From the NCBI RefSeq assembly GCF_021365465.1, contig NZ_CP089932.1, forward strand, positions 3,720,001-3,784,000: a DNA stretch of 64,000 nucleotides, given 5' to 3'. How positions within the stretch are numbered: the stretch's first letter is position 1; every line of letters starts with the position of its first letter. This DNA is from Erwinia tracheiphila. GTDB taxonomy: Bacteria > Pseudomonadota > Gammaproteobacteria > Enterobacterales > Enterobacteriaceae. A program made the position numbers and the translations under genes. Shown here piece after piece: positions 9,080 to 18,471 of this stretch. Under the pieces are notes generated by a model. That model searched no databases. It was not told where the DNA came from and saw only the letters and a program-made list of their open reading frames with translations.

Positions 9080-9639
9080 AAACTAAAGGAAGAAATAACC
9101 AGCGCGGGAAGCGCGATCGAAATCGTCGGAATCACTGACCGGAATCATCGGAATACGCAGCTTTTGAACAGAGAAATGGTAAGAATGGTATTTTTATTAT
9201 GTGTTATTGTTGCGTTTATAAAATTATTTAGTGCTTTAATATGATGTGTTTTATTGCATCTGTTAATATCTATACGCTTTAATTGTTAATTGAGTGTTTT
9301 CTCGCTATTGCGGTTGTTCCCTTTGTTGCAATTGCCGGGATGATATCTATTACACCTGTTGTCGGCTGAATGATGATTGTTTTCTCAGGTTCTCCAGTAG
9401 CCTGACCTCGTGCTGTTTTATTTTTTACAAATAAGTTGCAACTGCAATTTATTATCCAAAAGGAAAGCTATTGTTTCAATATACGACAAGGATCGCTATT
9501 TTTTTTATTTTATTGCCAGGTGCAAGTAAATATTGGCATTAAAGTAAAGGTTCAGGTTAAGGCATAAAACTAATTTTAAATTTATCAGGTGGAATAATGA
9601 CTTTTTCACTTTTTATATTTACTTATTAAAAGGAATTTA
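9080..9639. other. Intergenic region upstream of rhiE
   Basis: The first 100 bp are probably the IS21 tail; the rest is AT-rich upstream DNA of rhiE, with a ribosome site (AAAAGGAATTTA) just before its ATG. TTGTTTCAAT at 9471-9480 resembles one half of a KdgR operator, but the other half-site is poor and the spacing is off. No promoter can be named with confidence. Confidence 0.35.
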
Positions 9640-11358
9640 ATGATGTTAGTTCGTTTCAGTCTGGCTGCCTTAATGCTGTTTTCAACCTGCAGCTATGGTG
9701 TTATTTCTCCCCCGGTAAAACTGGACATATCGGGAATGCGGGCAGTGCTGGATAATGGTTTACTGCGCGTCGAGTTCAACGATGATGCCAGCATGCATAC
9801 GATGACGAAAAATGGTCATAATCTGGTGAGTTCTCTGTCCGGTGCGGCACGCGATCCCAGCAAAAATCGCAGCGGTTATCTCGATTTTCACTCTGATGGC
9901 GTTAAAGATTTTATTCCAGAACGTCTGGAGGTGATCGCGCGAAATGATGATATTGCCCATATTGCCTGGTTTAATCATCCCGGCAGCCTGCTGCGGCTGG
10001 AGTACCATCTTATTATGCGTAAAGGCGTCAGTGGCATCTATAGCTATGTTATTGCAGAAAATACCGGGGATAAAAATATAAAAGTCAGTGAGTTACGTAA
10101 TGTTTATCGCTTTAACCCCGGCTATCTGGACCATATTTTTAATGGTGAGCGTGACGGTAAACCTTATCTCTACCACGAGCTGGAGGCTATGCCGGCCATT
10201 CAGGATGAAACCTGGCGGCTCCCAGACGGAAGTGTCTGGACAAAATATGATTTTGCCGGTTATCAACGCACCACGCCGTTCTGGGGCGTTTACGGAAAAA
10301 ATAGCGGAGTATGGCTGATACATGCCAGTGGTGAATATTTTTCCGGTGATACACTCAAGCAGGATCTGATGGTGCATCAGGATGCCATTATTTTAAATTA
10401 CCTGACCGGTGCACATTTAGGCACGCCAGATATGCACGCCCCGCCGGGATGGAAAAAATTCTATGGCCCGTGGTTACTCTACGTGAATGAAGGCGATAAA
10501 GCGCACATGCTGGCGGATGCCCGGCAGCAGTCCGATAGTGAAAAGGCCAGCTGGCCTTATCGCTGGCTCAATGATGCGCAATATCCTGTTGAACGCACGC
10601 AGGTTAGCGGTCGTGTTAAAACGGACAAGCCTGTTACGTTGGTGCTCTCTTCCTCAATTGATGAGCAATTTGACTTACAAACACGCGGCTATCTCTTTTC
10701 TGCGGTTTCCGATGAGCAGGGAAATTTCCAGTTTGAGCACGTTATTCCCGGCGATTATCAGCTTATTGTTTATGCCAATTCCGGCACGCAGCCCGGCTTA
10801 CTGGTTGAAAAAAAAATGACGGTTTCTGGCGAAAAGCAGTGGCTGGATCAAATCAGCCTGCCGCCCGCAGCAAAAGTTATATGGGCAATCGGGCAGTCTG
10901 ATAGACAGGCAAAAGAATTCAGATTTGGTAATGAGCAGCGTAATTATCGCTGGCAGCATGAGGTTCCGGCGAATCTGGTTTTTAATGTCGGACACAGTGA
11001 TTTCAGTCAGGAATGGTATTATGCACAAACCAAACCCGGCAACTGGGATATTAATTTCAACCTGACACCAGAGAAAGCCGTTTATCACCTTAATATTGCC
11101 CTGGCCGCCGCCAGTAATAGCGGCATGGTAAAAGGTCGCGGTTCGCCTTCGTTAACCGTAAAAATAAATGGTGCAGAATTAAAAACGCTGACTTACGAGA
11201 ATGATAAAGCAGTATATCGAAGTGCACTGCGCAATGGTCAGTACCATCTGGCGACTATATCTGTCGAAAAAGAGCAGTTACGTAACGGAAAGAATACGCT
11301 GTCATTGAAGCTAAACGGCGGCAGCCTGATGTACGATATTATTACCTTTACGGAATAA
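9640..11358 (+). CDS. rhiE: Rhamnogalacturonan lyase RhiE (PL4)
   Basis: A 572-residue product with a Sec signal peptide (MMLVRFSLAALMLFSTCSYG), close in length to Dickeya RhiE (about 578). It follows the PL4 plan: an N-terminal catalytic beta-sandwich (DNGLLRVEFNDDAS, YHELEAMPAIQDETWRLPDG, YGPWLLYVNEG), a middle FnIII-like domain (VSGRVKTDKPVTLVL..., FEHVIPGDYQLIVYA) and a C-terminal carbohydrate-binding-like domain ending in LNGGSLMYDIITF. The secreted enzyme cleaves the rhamnose-galacturonate backbone of ramified pectin by beta-elimination. A KdgM-type porin gene follows, a typical partner for taking up the oligosaccharides. Two adjacent ATG codons (9640, 9643) are equivalent starts. Intact. 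Confidence 0.88.
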   Translation: MMLVRFSLAALMLFSTCSYGVISPPVKLDISGMRAVLDNGLLRVEFNDDASMHTMTKNGHNLVSSLSGAARDPSKNRSGYLDFHSDGVKDFIPERLEVIARNDDIAHIAWFNHPGSLLRLEYHLIMRKGVSGIYSYVIAENTGDKNIKVSELRNVYRFNPGYLDHIFNGERDGKPYLYHELEAMPAIQDETWRLPDGSVWTKYDFAGYQRTTPFWGVYGKNSGVWLIHASGEYFSGDTLKQDLMVHQDAIILNYLTGAHLGTPDMHAPPGWKKFYGPWLLYVNEGDKAHMLADARQQSDSEKASWPYRWLNDAQYPVERTQVSGRVKTDKPVTLVLSSSIDEQFDLQTRGYLFSAVSDEQGNFQFEHVIPGDYQLIVYANSGTQPGLLVEKKMTVSGEKQWLDQISLPPAAKVIWAIGQSDRQAKEFRFGNEQRNYRWQHEVPANLVFNVGHSDFSQEWYYAQTKPGNWDINFNLTPEKAVYHLNIALAAASNSGMVKGRGSPSLTVKINGAELKTLTYENDKAVYRSALRNGQYHLATISVEKEQLRNGKNTLSLKLNGGSLMYDIITFTE

Positions 11359-11389
11359 CATATCACGCAACAGAAAATAACCTTTGCCT

Positions 11390-11494
11390 TGCGTCTATGT
11401 TGAGAAAGCGCGGTTGCGTAATGGAAAAAACGTGCTGTTATTGCGATAAATGGCGGCAGCATTATGTACCATGTCATTATCTTTATGGGAATAA
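11390..11494 (+). pseudogene. Tail of a second, lost rhiE copy
   Basis: This short stretch repeats the last 30-odd codons of the rhiE gene just upstream: VEKARLRNGKNVLLLR, then after a one-base deletion NGGSIMYHVIIF, then a one-base insertion before the matching GAATAA stop. The similarity starts around 11390 and ends exactly at the equivalent stop codon. It is what remains after a tandem duplication of rhiE and unequal recombination, or of a diverged neighbouring paralogue. Confidence 0.7.
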
Positions 11495-11575
11495 AGCGAT
11501 TTAGCAACATCATCCCGTCAGGCATACTGCCACGGTGACTGTTGCTGAAGATGACATCATTAAAAGGGACTTTAT

Positions 11576-12319
11576 ATGAAAAAACTTGCCTCGGCTTTTG
11601 TCAGGGTTATTTTGCCTGTTATTACTGTCGGACCCGCACTGGCGGATGGAAATACATCACGTAAAGTCAGTATGGATTATCGGCATGAGTATCGTACTCG
11701 TGATATGACGCATTACGATAAGCTTACATTAAGCACACAACTTCCGGCAAATTATTTTTTTGCGGCAGAAACTAAATTTAAAACCGGCGGAAAAAATGTC
11801 AAGAATAAGTATTATAATGACACGGTATTAAATGCGGTTGAAATGACGCTTGGTAAAAAAATCATTATTGGCAACTGGACGGTGTCACCTATCATTCAAC
11901 CTGAATTTAATTCGACCCGTACGGAGTGGAAATTCGGTGTATCACCCTGGTATAAAATAAATAACAGGTGGTCTGTGGGGGGGTTGTATCGTCTGGAACT
12001 GACTGATTATGCTCATGATCTGAGCGGGTGTGCCAACTGTAGCACCAATAAACACCGTACGGTAAATCGGGTGGATGGTTATCTGCGTTTCAGAGTCGAC
12101 GATCTCACCACGACCTACAAAATCATCGTTATGCGAGGCGATGAAATGCTTTTTGCCAATACACGATATAATTACGAGCAGGAGCTACAGTTTAATTATG
12201 CTCTGGGTGATAAAAAAGAGTGGAGCCCCTATATCAGCTTCGGTGATATTAATCGCTCATCAAAGTCAAGCGAACGGCAGCTTCGCTTGCGCGCGGGCCT
12301 TGCTTACACGTTTCATTAG
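11576..12319 (+). CDS. KdgM-family oligogalacturonate-type porin
   Basis: A 247-residue product with a signal peptide ending at PALADG and a 12-strand KdgM-type beta-barrel: alternating aromatic strands (VSMDYRHEYRTRDM, KFGVSPWYKINNRWSVGGLY, YNYEQELQFNYALGDKKEWS) and a C-terminal strand ending in Phe-His (LRAGLAYTFH). Length matches KdgM/KdgN. These outer-membrane channels admit anionic pectin oligomers. Position 217 bp after rhiE suggests it serves rhamnogalacturonan products. A loop CANCSTNKH carries two Cys, which is unusual for the family. Good ribosome site (AAAAGGGAC). Confidence 0.85.
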   Translation: MKKLASAFVRVILPVITVGPALADGNTSRKVSMDYRHEYRTRDMTHYDKLTLSTQLPANYFFAAETKFKTGGKNVKNKYYNDTVLNAVEMTLGKKIIIGNWTVSPIIQPEFNSTRTEWKFGVSPWYKINNRWSVGGLYRLELTDYAHDLSGCANCSTNKHRTVNRVDGYLRFRVDDLTTTYKIIVMRGDEMLFANTRYNYEQELQFNYALGDKKEWSPYISFGDINRSSKSSERQLRLRAGLAYTFH

Positions 12320-12356
12320 TTAATCAGGCCTTTTTGTTGATGTGTTTACTTTTGGT

Positions 12357-12386
12357 AAATATCGGCCCTGACGGGCCGATATTTTT
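12357..12386 (+). terminator. Rho-independent terminator after kdgM-type gene
   Basis: A perfect 12-bp stem, AAATATCGGCCC (12357-12368) with GGGCCGATATTT (12373-12384), a TGAC loop and trailing Ts. It closes the rhiE-porin region. Confidence 0.85.
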
Positions 12387-12607
12387 ACTGTTAAATTAAA
12401 ACCAGCTCCTGTGGGCATAGATATTCACCGGTTTCGGTTTTGACGCGCTGTACTTGAGGGGGTATCTGCCAGCGCAAGCAGAGACTTCTGTTTGGGTTTG
12501 TAGCACTTTCCTGTGGGGTGATACTGAAACTGCCTTCTTTGAAGCCGGCTTGTGATTTATTAAAAGCCTTTTGCCCCGCCGTCGACGTGTTTGCGCCATG
12601 AGGATAT

Positions 12608-13200
12608 TCACCTGTTGTCTGTTGCGTTAAAAATAGCCGCGCGGATGCGTGTTTTTATTCCTTTCAGCGTAATCAGATCGGCGTTGCTGGTACGTTCTCC
12701 GTTGCCAAACAGGCAACCTTCAACACGCTCTGTGCCCGCCAGCAATGCCAGTTCGGCACAGGCAATGCCTGTACCGCGGTCGTTGTGAGGATGAACGCTG
12801 ATACAAACCTGCTTGCGCCGCGAAAAATAGCGGCAGAAGTATTCAATCTGATCGACATAAATATTTGGCGTGCTAACCTCCACTGTGGCGGGCAGGTTAA
12901 TAATCATCGGGCGAAACGCATTGGGCCGCCAAGCTTCGGCTACAGCCTCACAGATTTGCGGAGCAAAATCTGGTTCGGTGAAGCGAAATGTTTCCGGCGA
13001 ATACTGGAATGTCCAGTCAGTTTCTGGCGTTTCGTCACATAAACGTCGGATGTGTTGTGTAGCACTGACGGCAAGCTGAATGATTTCATCACGGGTTTGC
13101 CGGAATACGACGTTCCTGAAAAAGGGCGCCGTTGCATTATATAAATGCAGGGTTGCGCGATGTGCGCCGCGCAGGGATTCAGCCTTCAGGATGAAAAGTT
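12608..13200 (-). pseudogene. leuA: 2-isopropylmalate synthase (leuA) internal fragment
   Basis: One open minus-strand frame contains [89 protein letters not shown] and [20 protein letters not shown]. These are conserved blocks of the long (actinobacterial/proteobacterial type II) LeuA in the right order, including the metal-binding HPHN. Both the start of the TIM barrel and everything after the GNGERT loop are missing, so only about 190 of some 560 codons remain. No leucine genes are nearby, so it is a translocated relic. Confidence 0.75.
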
Positions 13201-13586
13201 TATACGGTAATAAAGGTGAATCTGTTTGATAGCTTATGACTGTCGCTCTGGCGGCTGCACCATCATGTTTAGTTCAGGGGCATTTTGTACCCGGCGACTG
13301 GTCGTTACATTATGATAACGTCTGCTAAAATTTCATTTTATTTATATGCTGCTGTGCATTATATCCCGGTCAAAAGATACGTAGCCCGTGTCGACCATGA
13401 CGATAAAGTATTTACTGCACAGGCTAACGTGCCTCTGTATTAACTCATTTGCGCTGTTATTTTGCTGCAGTTAATGCTTCGATCCTGGCCCGTGTTGAAC
13501 ATAGCCTGTAATAATGCAGCGGAGACGCTCAATTCTGTGTCGCATGGGTTTAAGGGTGTCGAAAAACAGCTTGCTGCATCTTTAGG
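13201..13586. other. Intergenic region, no gene seen
   Basis: Between the leuA relic and the ankB terminator. Minus-strand reading just above the leuA block stays open for some codons but has no recognisable LeuA sequence. Nothing else supported. Confidence 0.4.
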
Positions 13587-13614
13587 AAAAAGCACACCGG
13601 GTCAGGCCCGGTGC
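13587..13614 (-). terminator. Terminator of katB-ankB
   Basis: On the minus strand CACCGGG and CCCGGTG (13595-13601 and 13107-offset partner at 13607-13613) form a 7-bp GC-rich stem, extended by flanking GC pairs and followed by TTTTTCC. It lies about 65 bp after the ankB stop. Confidence 0.65.
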
Positions 13615-13678
13615 ACAGAAAGGCGAGGGTATTAGCTATGCCGCTGGATATAGCAGCATGTGAAAATGTCGTTGTGGC

Positions 13679-14218
13679 CTAATGACCGTTAATTTCTCCG
13701 CGCGTAAGCGATGTGATATTATTACCGTTAACGTCAGTTGCCTGCATATCGGCACCTTTCGCCTTCAGCTGTTCCAGCAGCGCCTGTCGCTGGAATAACG
13801 CGGCATACATTGCCGCCGTTTGCCCGGCATTATTGCGCATGTCCGGGTTGCATTTGGCGGCGATCAGCCGACCGGCAATTTTCACTTCGCCTTTAAAAAT
13901 GGCACCCATTAGCGCGGTGTTGCCGTGTTTGTCACGCAGACAGGGGTCGGCTCCGGCACTGAGCAGTTTTTCCAAGGCCGCAAGATGACCATGGTAAGCG
14001 GCGAGGATAACGGCGGTATAGCCGCGTTCATCCTGCACGTTGAGATTGTATTTTGCGGTAATAAAACTTTCGAGCATGGCAGTATCGCCCGACCGCGCCG
14101 CACCCCAAAGGTAATTATTCAGCTGTTGTTTGACCTGTTGCTCGTCAGCGTGGTTCGGTGACTCGGCGGCCAGCACCGGTGCGGCCAGCAGGTAAAGCAG
14201 TAAATAAAGCGCTTTCAT
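13679..14218 (-). CDS. ankB: Periplasmic ankyrin-repeat protein AnkB
   Basis: A 179-residue product with a signal peptide (MKALYLLLYLLAAPVLAAES) followed by four ankyrin repeats: DTAMLESFITAKYNLNVQDE, YTAVILAAYHGHLAALEKLL, NTALMGAIFKGEVKIAGRLI and QTAAMYAALFQRQALLEQLK. It follows the catalase gene by about 60 bp on the same strand. In Pseudomonas aeruginosa the equivalent AnkB is needed for full KatB activity in the periplasm. The paired order catalase-ankyrin is the main support for the name. Confidence 0.85.
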   Translation of the reverse strand: MKALYLLLYLLAAPVLAAESPNHADEQQVKQQLNNYLWGAARSGDTAMLESFITAKYNLNVQDERGYTAVILAAYHGHLAALEKLLSAGADPCLRDKHGNTALMGAIFKGEVKIAGRLIAAKCNPDMRNNAGQTAAMYAALFQRQALLEQLKAKGADMQATDVNGNNITSLTRGEINGH

Positions 14219-14279
14219 CGCCTTTTCCTCATCAGTATGCCAGGCAGCCCGTACCGTGGTGCGGGCGCGTACTGTTACA

Positions 14280-15827
14280 TCAGTCGGAAAGTTTATCCGC
14301 CAGTTTTTTTACTGTGGCCAGGTCCCCTTTTGCCACGGTGGTCAGGCGCGTGCCGTAGTCCTTATCGGCCTTGTAAAAATAGGAGAGCATGATGTTTTTG
14401 CTTTCCGTATCGGTATCGACCAGCGAGGTTCCCAGGCTATTGATTAGATCGTCCTGATCTTTTTTACTGTAAGAACGGTAAAGCTCGCCAGTTTGTTTAA
14501 AGTTTTGCTCGCGCTGGATCTTACTTTGCTGTGTGGTGCCTTCCAGCGGGGTGTGACTGTAGCGAGCGGAAGCCATTTCCTCACGCGGCCAGAGACGGCT
14601 CGGCTGATAATTCACCCCTTTGTCCTGAGTGTTACCACTGTTGAGGCTGCCGTCCTGGTTACCGTTGTTTACCGGGCTGTGCGGTCGGTTAATCGGCAGA
14701 CTCAGGCCATTAGCCCCGATACGGTAGAGTTGCGTATCTGCATAGGCAAACAGCCGTCCCTGCAGCAGCTTATCTTCTGAGGGTTCAATACCCGGTACCA
14801 GATTGGAAGGCGCCATCGCCACCTGTTCGGTTTCCTGGAAAACGTTATCCGGGTTTTTATTCAACACCATCTGACCGATTTTACGCTCAGGCACGCCAGG
14901 CCAGATTTTGGTGGCATCCAGTGGATCAAAATCAAACTTTTTCAAATCCTCCGGCTTCAGAACCTGAATGTAGAGATCCCATTTCGGGTAGTCACCACGA
15001 TTGATCGCCGTCACCAGGTCATGCGTCATGTGACTGTAGTCTTTGCCCTGCACCTGCTCAACCTGCTTTGGATCGAGGTTTTTGATGCCTTGCAGTGTCT
15101 TCCAGTGGAACTTGACGTAATGCACTTCACCCTTGCTGTTAACAAATTTGTATGCGTGCACGCTATTACCATCCATGTTGCGGTAGGAGGCCGGTGTACC
15201 TTCGTTGGAGTAGAGCAGGGTCAGAGTGCGGGTTGATTCCGGGAGGTGGGAAAAGAAGTCAAAGCGGCGTGAATCATTGTCGAGATTAGTTCGGGGGTCC
15301 GGTTTGAAGGCATGGACCATGTCCGGGAACTTGATGGCATCACGAATGAAGAAAGTGGGGAAGTTGTTGCCAACCAGGTCCCAGTTACCTTCAGTGGTGT
15401 AGAATCTGGTGGCAAATCCACGTGGATCGCGCAGCGTTTCCGGCGAATGGTTACCGTGTACCACGCTGGAAAAACGGACAAACACCGGGGTTTTGCTGCC
15501 GACGCTAAATACCTTTGCGGTGGTCAGATCGGAAATATCTGCTGTTGCGGTGAATTCACCATGTGCACCGGTACCGCGTGCATGCACTACACGCTCAGGA
15601 ATGCGTTCGCGGTCGAAACGTTGAAGCTTTTGCAGCAGCTGCACATCCTGCAACAGCACCGGGCCGTTAGCACCAGCGGTCTGCGAATTCTGGTTGTCGC
15701 CTACAGGTGCACCATTATCACGGGTTAAGGTTTCTGCCATCGCCATCTGACTGATGGCCAGCGAGGTTAAAACGATCAGCAGTTTTTTTCGGTTGTTAAA
15801 GCCGCCAGCGATAGGGTCATTGATCAT
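14280..15827 (-). CDS. katB: Periplasmic catalase KatB
   Basis: A 515-residue clade-type small-subunit catalase with a signal peptide (LLIVLTSLAISQMAMAET, cleavage near residue 31). The distal haem residues are His82 (VVHARGTGAHG) and the Asn pair 154-155 (LVGNNFPTFFIRDA); the proximal haem ligand is Tyr362 in RLFAYADTQLYRIG. It breaks down hydrogen peroxide outside the cytoplasm, useful against the plant oxidative burst. Coupled to ankB downstream. Upstream region 15828-16045 is likely its promoter; no OxyR site can be assigned by eye. Intact. Confidence 0.9.
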   Translation of the reverse strand: MINDPIAGGFNNRKKLLIVLTSLAISQMAMAETLTRDNGAPVGDNQNSQTAGANGPVLLQDVQLLQKLQRFDRERIPERVVHARGTGAHGEFTATADISDLTTAKVFSVGSKTPVFVRFSSVVHGNHSPETLRDPRGFATRFYTTEGNWDLVGNNFPTFFIRDAIKFPDMVHAFKPDPRTNLDNDSRRFDFFSHLPESTRTLTLLYSNEGTPASYRNMDGNSVHAYKFVNSKGEVHYVKFHWKTLQGIKNLDPKQVEQVQGKDYSHMTHDLVTAINRGDYPKWDLYIQVLKPEDLKKFDFDPLDATKIWPGVPERKIGQMVLNKNPDNVFQETEQVAMAPSNLVPGIEPSEDKLLQGRLFAYADTQLYRIGANGLSLPINRPHSPVNNGNQDGSLNSGNTQDKGVNYQPSRLWPREEMASARYSHTPLEGTTQQSKIQREQNFKQTGELYRSYSKKDQDDLINSLGTSLVDTDTESKNIMLSYFYKADKDYGTRLTTVAKGDLATVKKLADKLSD

Positions 15828-16045
15828 AATGCTATCCTCATCGGTTATCAGGTAAAGTGCATTTCCGCAGAGTTGCTTTTGTCAGCAGCCTTTTTTACGA
15901 CACACAGGCAGGTGCTAAGGAAAGCTGCCCATCAGTGGGCTATCTGCCGTCAAACGAGCACCTCTGCTAAAAAAAGCAAAGCGCATCGCTGCATAGCGCA
16001 GGATGTGGAAGGACCGGGCACGTTCAGGGCACTTATTGTTTTGCT

Positions 16046-16273
16046 GTGAATGATCTTTCGACCATTTATGCTTATCGGGGCTTTTTATTCCCCATTTTTA
16101 CACTGCTGATGGGTGCCGCTCTGACTTTTTCTGCGATGGGTGATTCAGGCTATTTGCCTGAAATCGCGCACATATTACATGGAATTACCTTTATCGGTGA
16201 GCCAGTATCAGCTATTGAATCAATAGGCAAAACGTTACTTTTTGTGCGAAAAGGTAACGGTATGCAGTGGTGA
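16046..16273 (+). CDS. Small membrane protein, unrecognised
   Basis: A 75-codon frame starting at GTG with one hydrophobic segment (FLFPIFTLLMGAALTFSAMG). I do not recognise it. There is no clear ribosome site. After its stop another frame (QGQAFFYAGADFSGVRGDV) continues to about 16404, so this may be the start of a longer frameshifted gene rather than a real small gene. Confidence 0.3.
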   Translation: MNDLSTIYAYRGFLFPIFTLLMGAALTFSAMGDSGYLPEIAHILHGITFIGEPVSAIESIGKTLLFVRKGNGMQW

Positions 16274-16623
16274 TAAACGGCCAGCAGGGACAAGCCTTCT
16301 TTTATGCGGGTGCGGACTTCAGTGGCGTGCGCGGGGATGTTGTGACAGGACGAAAGGTTAATCTGTGGAGGCCTGTTCCTTACCGGATGCTTAAGCCTGC
16401 CTGATCATCAAAGACGCTGTGCCTTGCGTTTATGTACAGAATAACCCGGTACGGATTATCAGGTGGGACGAAGCAGACAGCGTGACGGCTGGCACGAAGA
16501 GCAAACCTTGTCCTGTAAAAGTAAACCGCTATTTACTAGCTAATATTTCAGGTTTAGTGAAGTTTAGCAGGTAATTTTCGCGTCACATGAGAAGCCTGAA
16601 ACATGCAGAGTAAATATTTTTAA
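16274..16623. other. Intergenic, possible gene debris
   Basis: Contains the open stretch QGQAFFYAGADFSGVRGDV ending near 16404; otherwise no recognisable feature before the iagB-like gene end. Confidence 0.3.
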
Positions 16624-17106
16624 TTAACGTTGCGCTGTAATTGATGGTGCGGGGGATGGTTTTTGGTTTCTTTTTAAATTTTCATAGATTGAACTCACTT
16701 CCAGTGCGTATTTTACACGTCTTTTTTCCTGTGTTTCTGTTTCACGGAATCCGGCATTGTAAGCACCCACGGCACGCCATGAATATCCCCAGCGTTTGAA
16801 AGCCAGCCCCAGAAAATAGGTGCCGGTGAAGATATTCAGACAAGGATCGCGAGAGAGATCGTCAGGGGTAATGCCAAATTTAGCCAGATGAGGAAAGTTC
16901 TGTGAATGAATTTGCATCAACCCTACAGCATATTTCTCATCACTGATAACATTCATCGCCTGTGGCCGCCAGGATGATTCCCTGAAGGAGATGGCACGCA
17001 ACAAATCGGGGTCAATATTATATTTTCTTCCCGCCATTTCGTAACAATCTTTTGCAAAAACGGGAAAGGTTAACATAAATGATAAAATAATAAAAATTCT
17101 TTTCAT
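16624..17106 (-). CDS. iagB: IagB/IpgF-like lytic transglycosylase (type III secretion)
   Basis: A 160-residue product with a signal peptide (MKRIFIILSFMLTFPVFA) and the SLT fold: RAISFRESSWRPQAMN with catalytic Glu43, YAVGLMQIHSQNFPHLAKFG, LNIFTGTYFLGLAFKRWGYS and VGAYNAGF. Length and motifs match IagB (Salmonella SPI-1) and IpgF (Shigella), which open the peptidoglycan locally for the secretion needle complex. No other apparatus gene is adjacent, so it is an orphan here. Conjugative or pilus-linked transglycosylases (PilT/VirB1-like) look similar and cannot be fully excluded. Confidence 0.75.
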   Translation of the reverse strand: MKRIFIILSFMLTFPVFAKDCYEMAGRKYNIDPDLLRAISFRESSWRPQAMNVISDEKYAVGLMQIHSQNFPHLAKFGITPDDLSRDPCLNIFTGTYFLGLAFKRWGYSWRAVGAYNAGFRETETQEKRRVKYALEVSSIYENLKRNQKPSPAPSITAQR

Positions 17107-18286
17107 TTCTGAAATGCCTTCATTTATTTCTTTTTTAATCTTTCAATTAAAAACCCGAAACTATTTAACTTGATGTGATAAATACTGACTTCGAACGGCT
17201 GTCGATTAATAACTTACCTTTTTTTAAAGGAGATCATGCTGAAGTATTGGTTTACAAGTTGTTTTATGTTCAAACTGCAGTGTATTTACACACATTAATA
17301 AATGCAATGATATTCGTTTTAAGTTTGGTAGTTCTCTGGCATCATAAATAAAACATCTTAATAAAATGCTATTTATTGGGCTTGGGTTGTTGATTTTTTG
17401 TATGTTGTTTTTTTGAGTGAAATAATAAATGAAGTTAATTGCATGTAACGTTGAGAGAAATACACAGGCAAATAAAACCAAAGCGGTTGTTTTGGAACAT
17501 AATTAAAGTTGCCTCATATAATATTGAATTGTTTATTTCAGACGTCGCTATAAGTAAAATGGACAGAATAAGCCTTATTATGCAATGCATGGTATTAGTC
17601 GGATCGGTTTTTCTCTCAGGCGAACACAATAACAGCGCGGGTTCTATTTCCGATGCTGAAGGGTATCGTGCTATGCTTTTACTACTGGAAGAATGATTTT
17701 TTATGCATGCGCAGGTTAAGTGATGGTAAGACCCGACTGGATAAAAGATTTCTGTTGTTTCTTCACAGGCAACGCCTCACGAGATAAAAGAAAATTATCG
17801 TCAGTCAGAAGAGAAGAGTTAAATTTGCTTACCCGACAAAATGATTTAAATTTCACTATTACATTTGTTTTGTTTTCACAACTAGGGCATCATGTTTAAC
17901 GGACTTATTTAAGTACTTAAGGGCTGCCTGAGGATGCTCCTGTCTTTGCTGAACTACTGGCTTTAGCTACCGTCAGGGTGCGATATTCGTGCTGCTTTTA
18001 TTGATAGTTACCTCCTCAGATCCAACGCTTTTGCTAACTGGATGACAAAAAGTCAGAGAGCGGCTGTTATAGTATGCCCCGCTGTCAGCAGGAAATATTG
18101 AGTTTGGCTAATTGGTGATTGTTGTGCAGTAGAAATATGAGATGTCGTCCATTTACCTTCAGACGGTTTTAGTAAAGGCTAATTTTGATGGAAGATTTCA
18201 TTCAGTAGAGGCACCACGTGGATAAGGAATCGGTAAATTTCAACATTCTTGAAATAGTATCTTAACTAACAATGCCTTAATAAGAA
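17107..18286. other. Long AT-rich region without a supported gene
   Basis: About 1.2 kb. Opposing short frames at 17224-17481 (minus) and 17439-17696 (plus) have no ribosome site and no recognisable product. Fragments such as LPEDAPVFAELLALATVRV (about 17930-17985) may be debris. It includes the upstream region of the unknown gene that follows. Confidence 0.4.
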
Positions 18287-18303
18287 GGAACCTTTTTTTA
18301 TCC
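18287..18303 (+). promoter_or_regulatory. MxiE-box-like poly-T element (weak)
   Basis: GGAACCTTTTTTTATCC keeps the TTTTTTTA core of the Shigella MxiE box (GTATCGTTTTTTTANAG) but matches the rest poorly, about 12 of 17. It lies 169 bp before the preferred start of the following gene. Listed because a much better match precedes the kinase gene at 43757. Confidence 0.25.
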
Positions 18304-18471
18304 AGAGTGTTTATCGAAACATACGGTTTCATTGCATGTATTATCTTAAGTATACTAATTGGAATCAATTTTTTTGAACTGCGCCACAATAGGAAAAAGC
18401 TGCCAATTTTTATATCGCAGATACGGACTATATTGGCCGCTTGTTTTAAATTTATATCAGGTGAAAATTAT

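Noticed and set aside
9455..9485. KdgR operator before rhiE
   Set aside because: Only one half-site (TTGTTTCAAT) matches; the partner arm and spacing do not fit the 19-bp consensus.
17439..17696. Possible small gene on the plus strand
   Set aside because: TTG start, no ribosome site, no recognisable product, and an opposing frame of similar quality.
18280..18320. An hrp box (GGAACC-N15/16-CCAC) before the unknown AT-rich gene
   Set aside because: GGAACC is present at 18287 but no CCAC occurs at the required distance.
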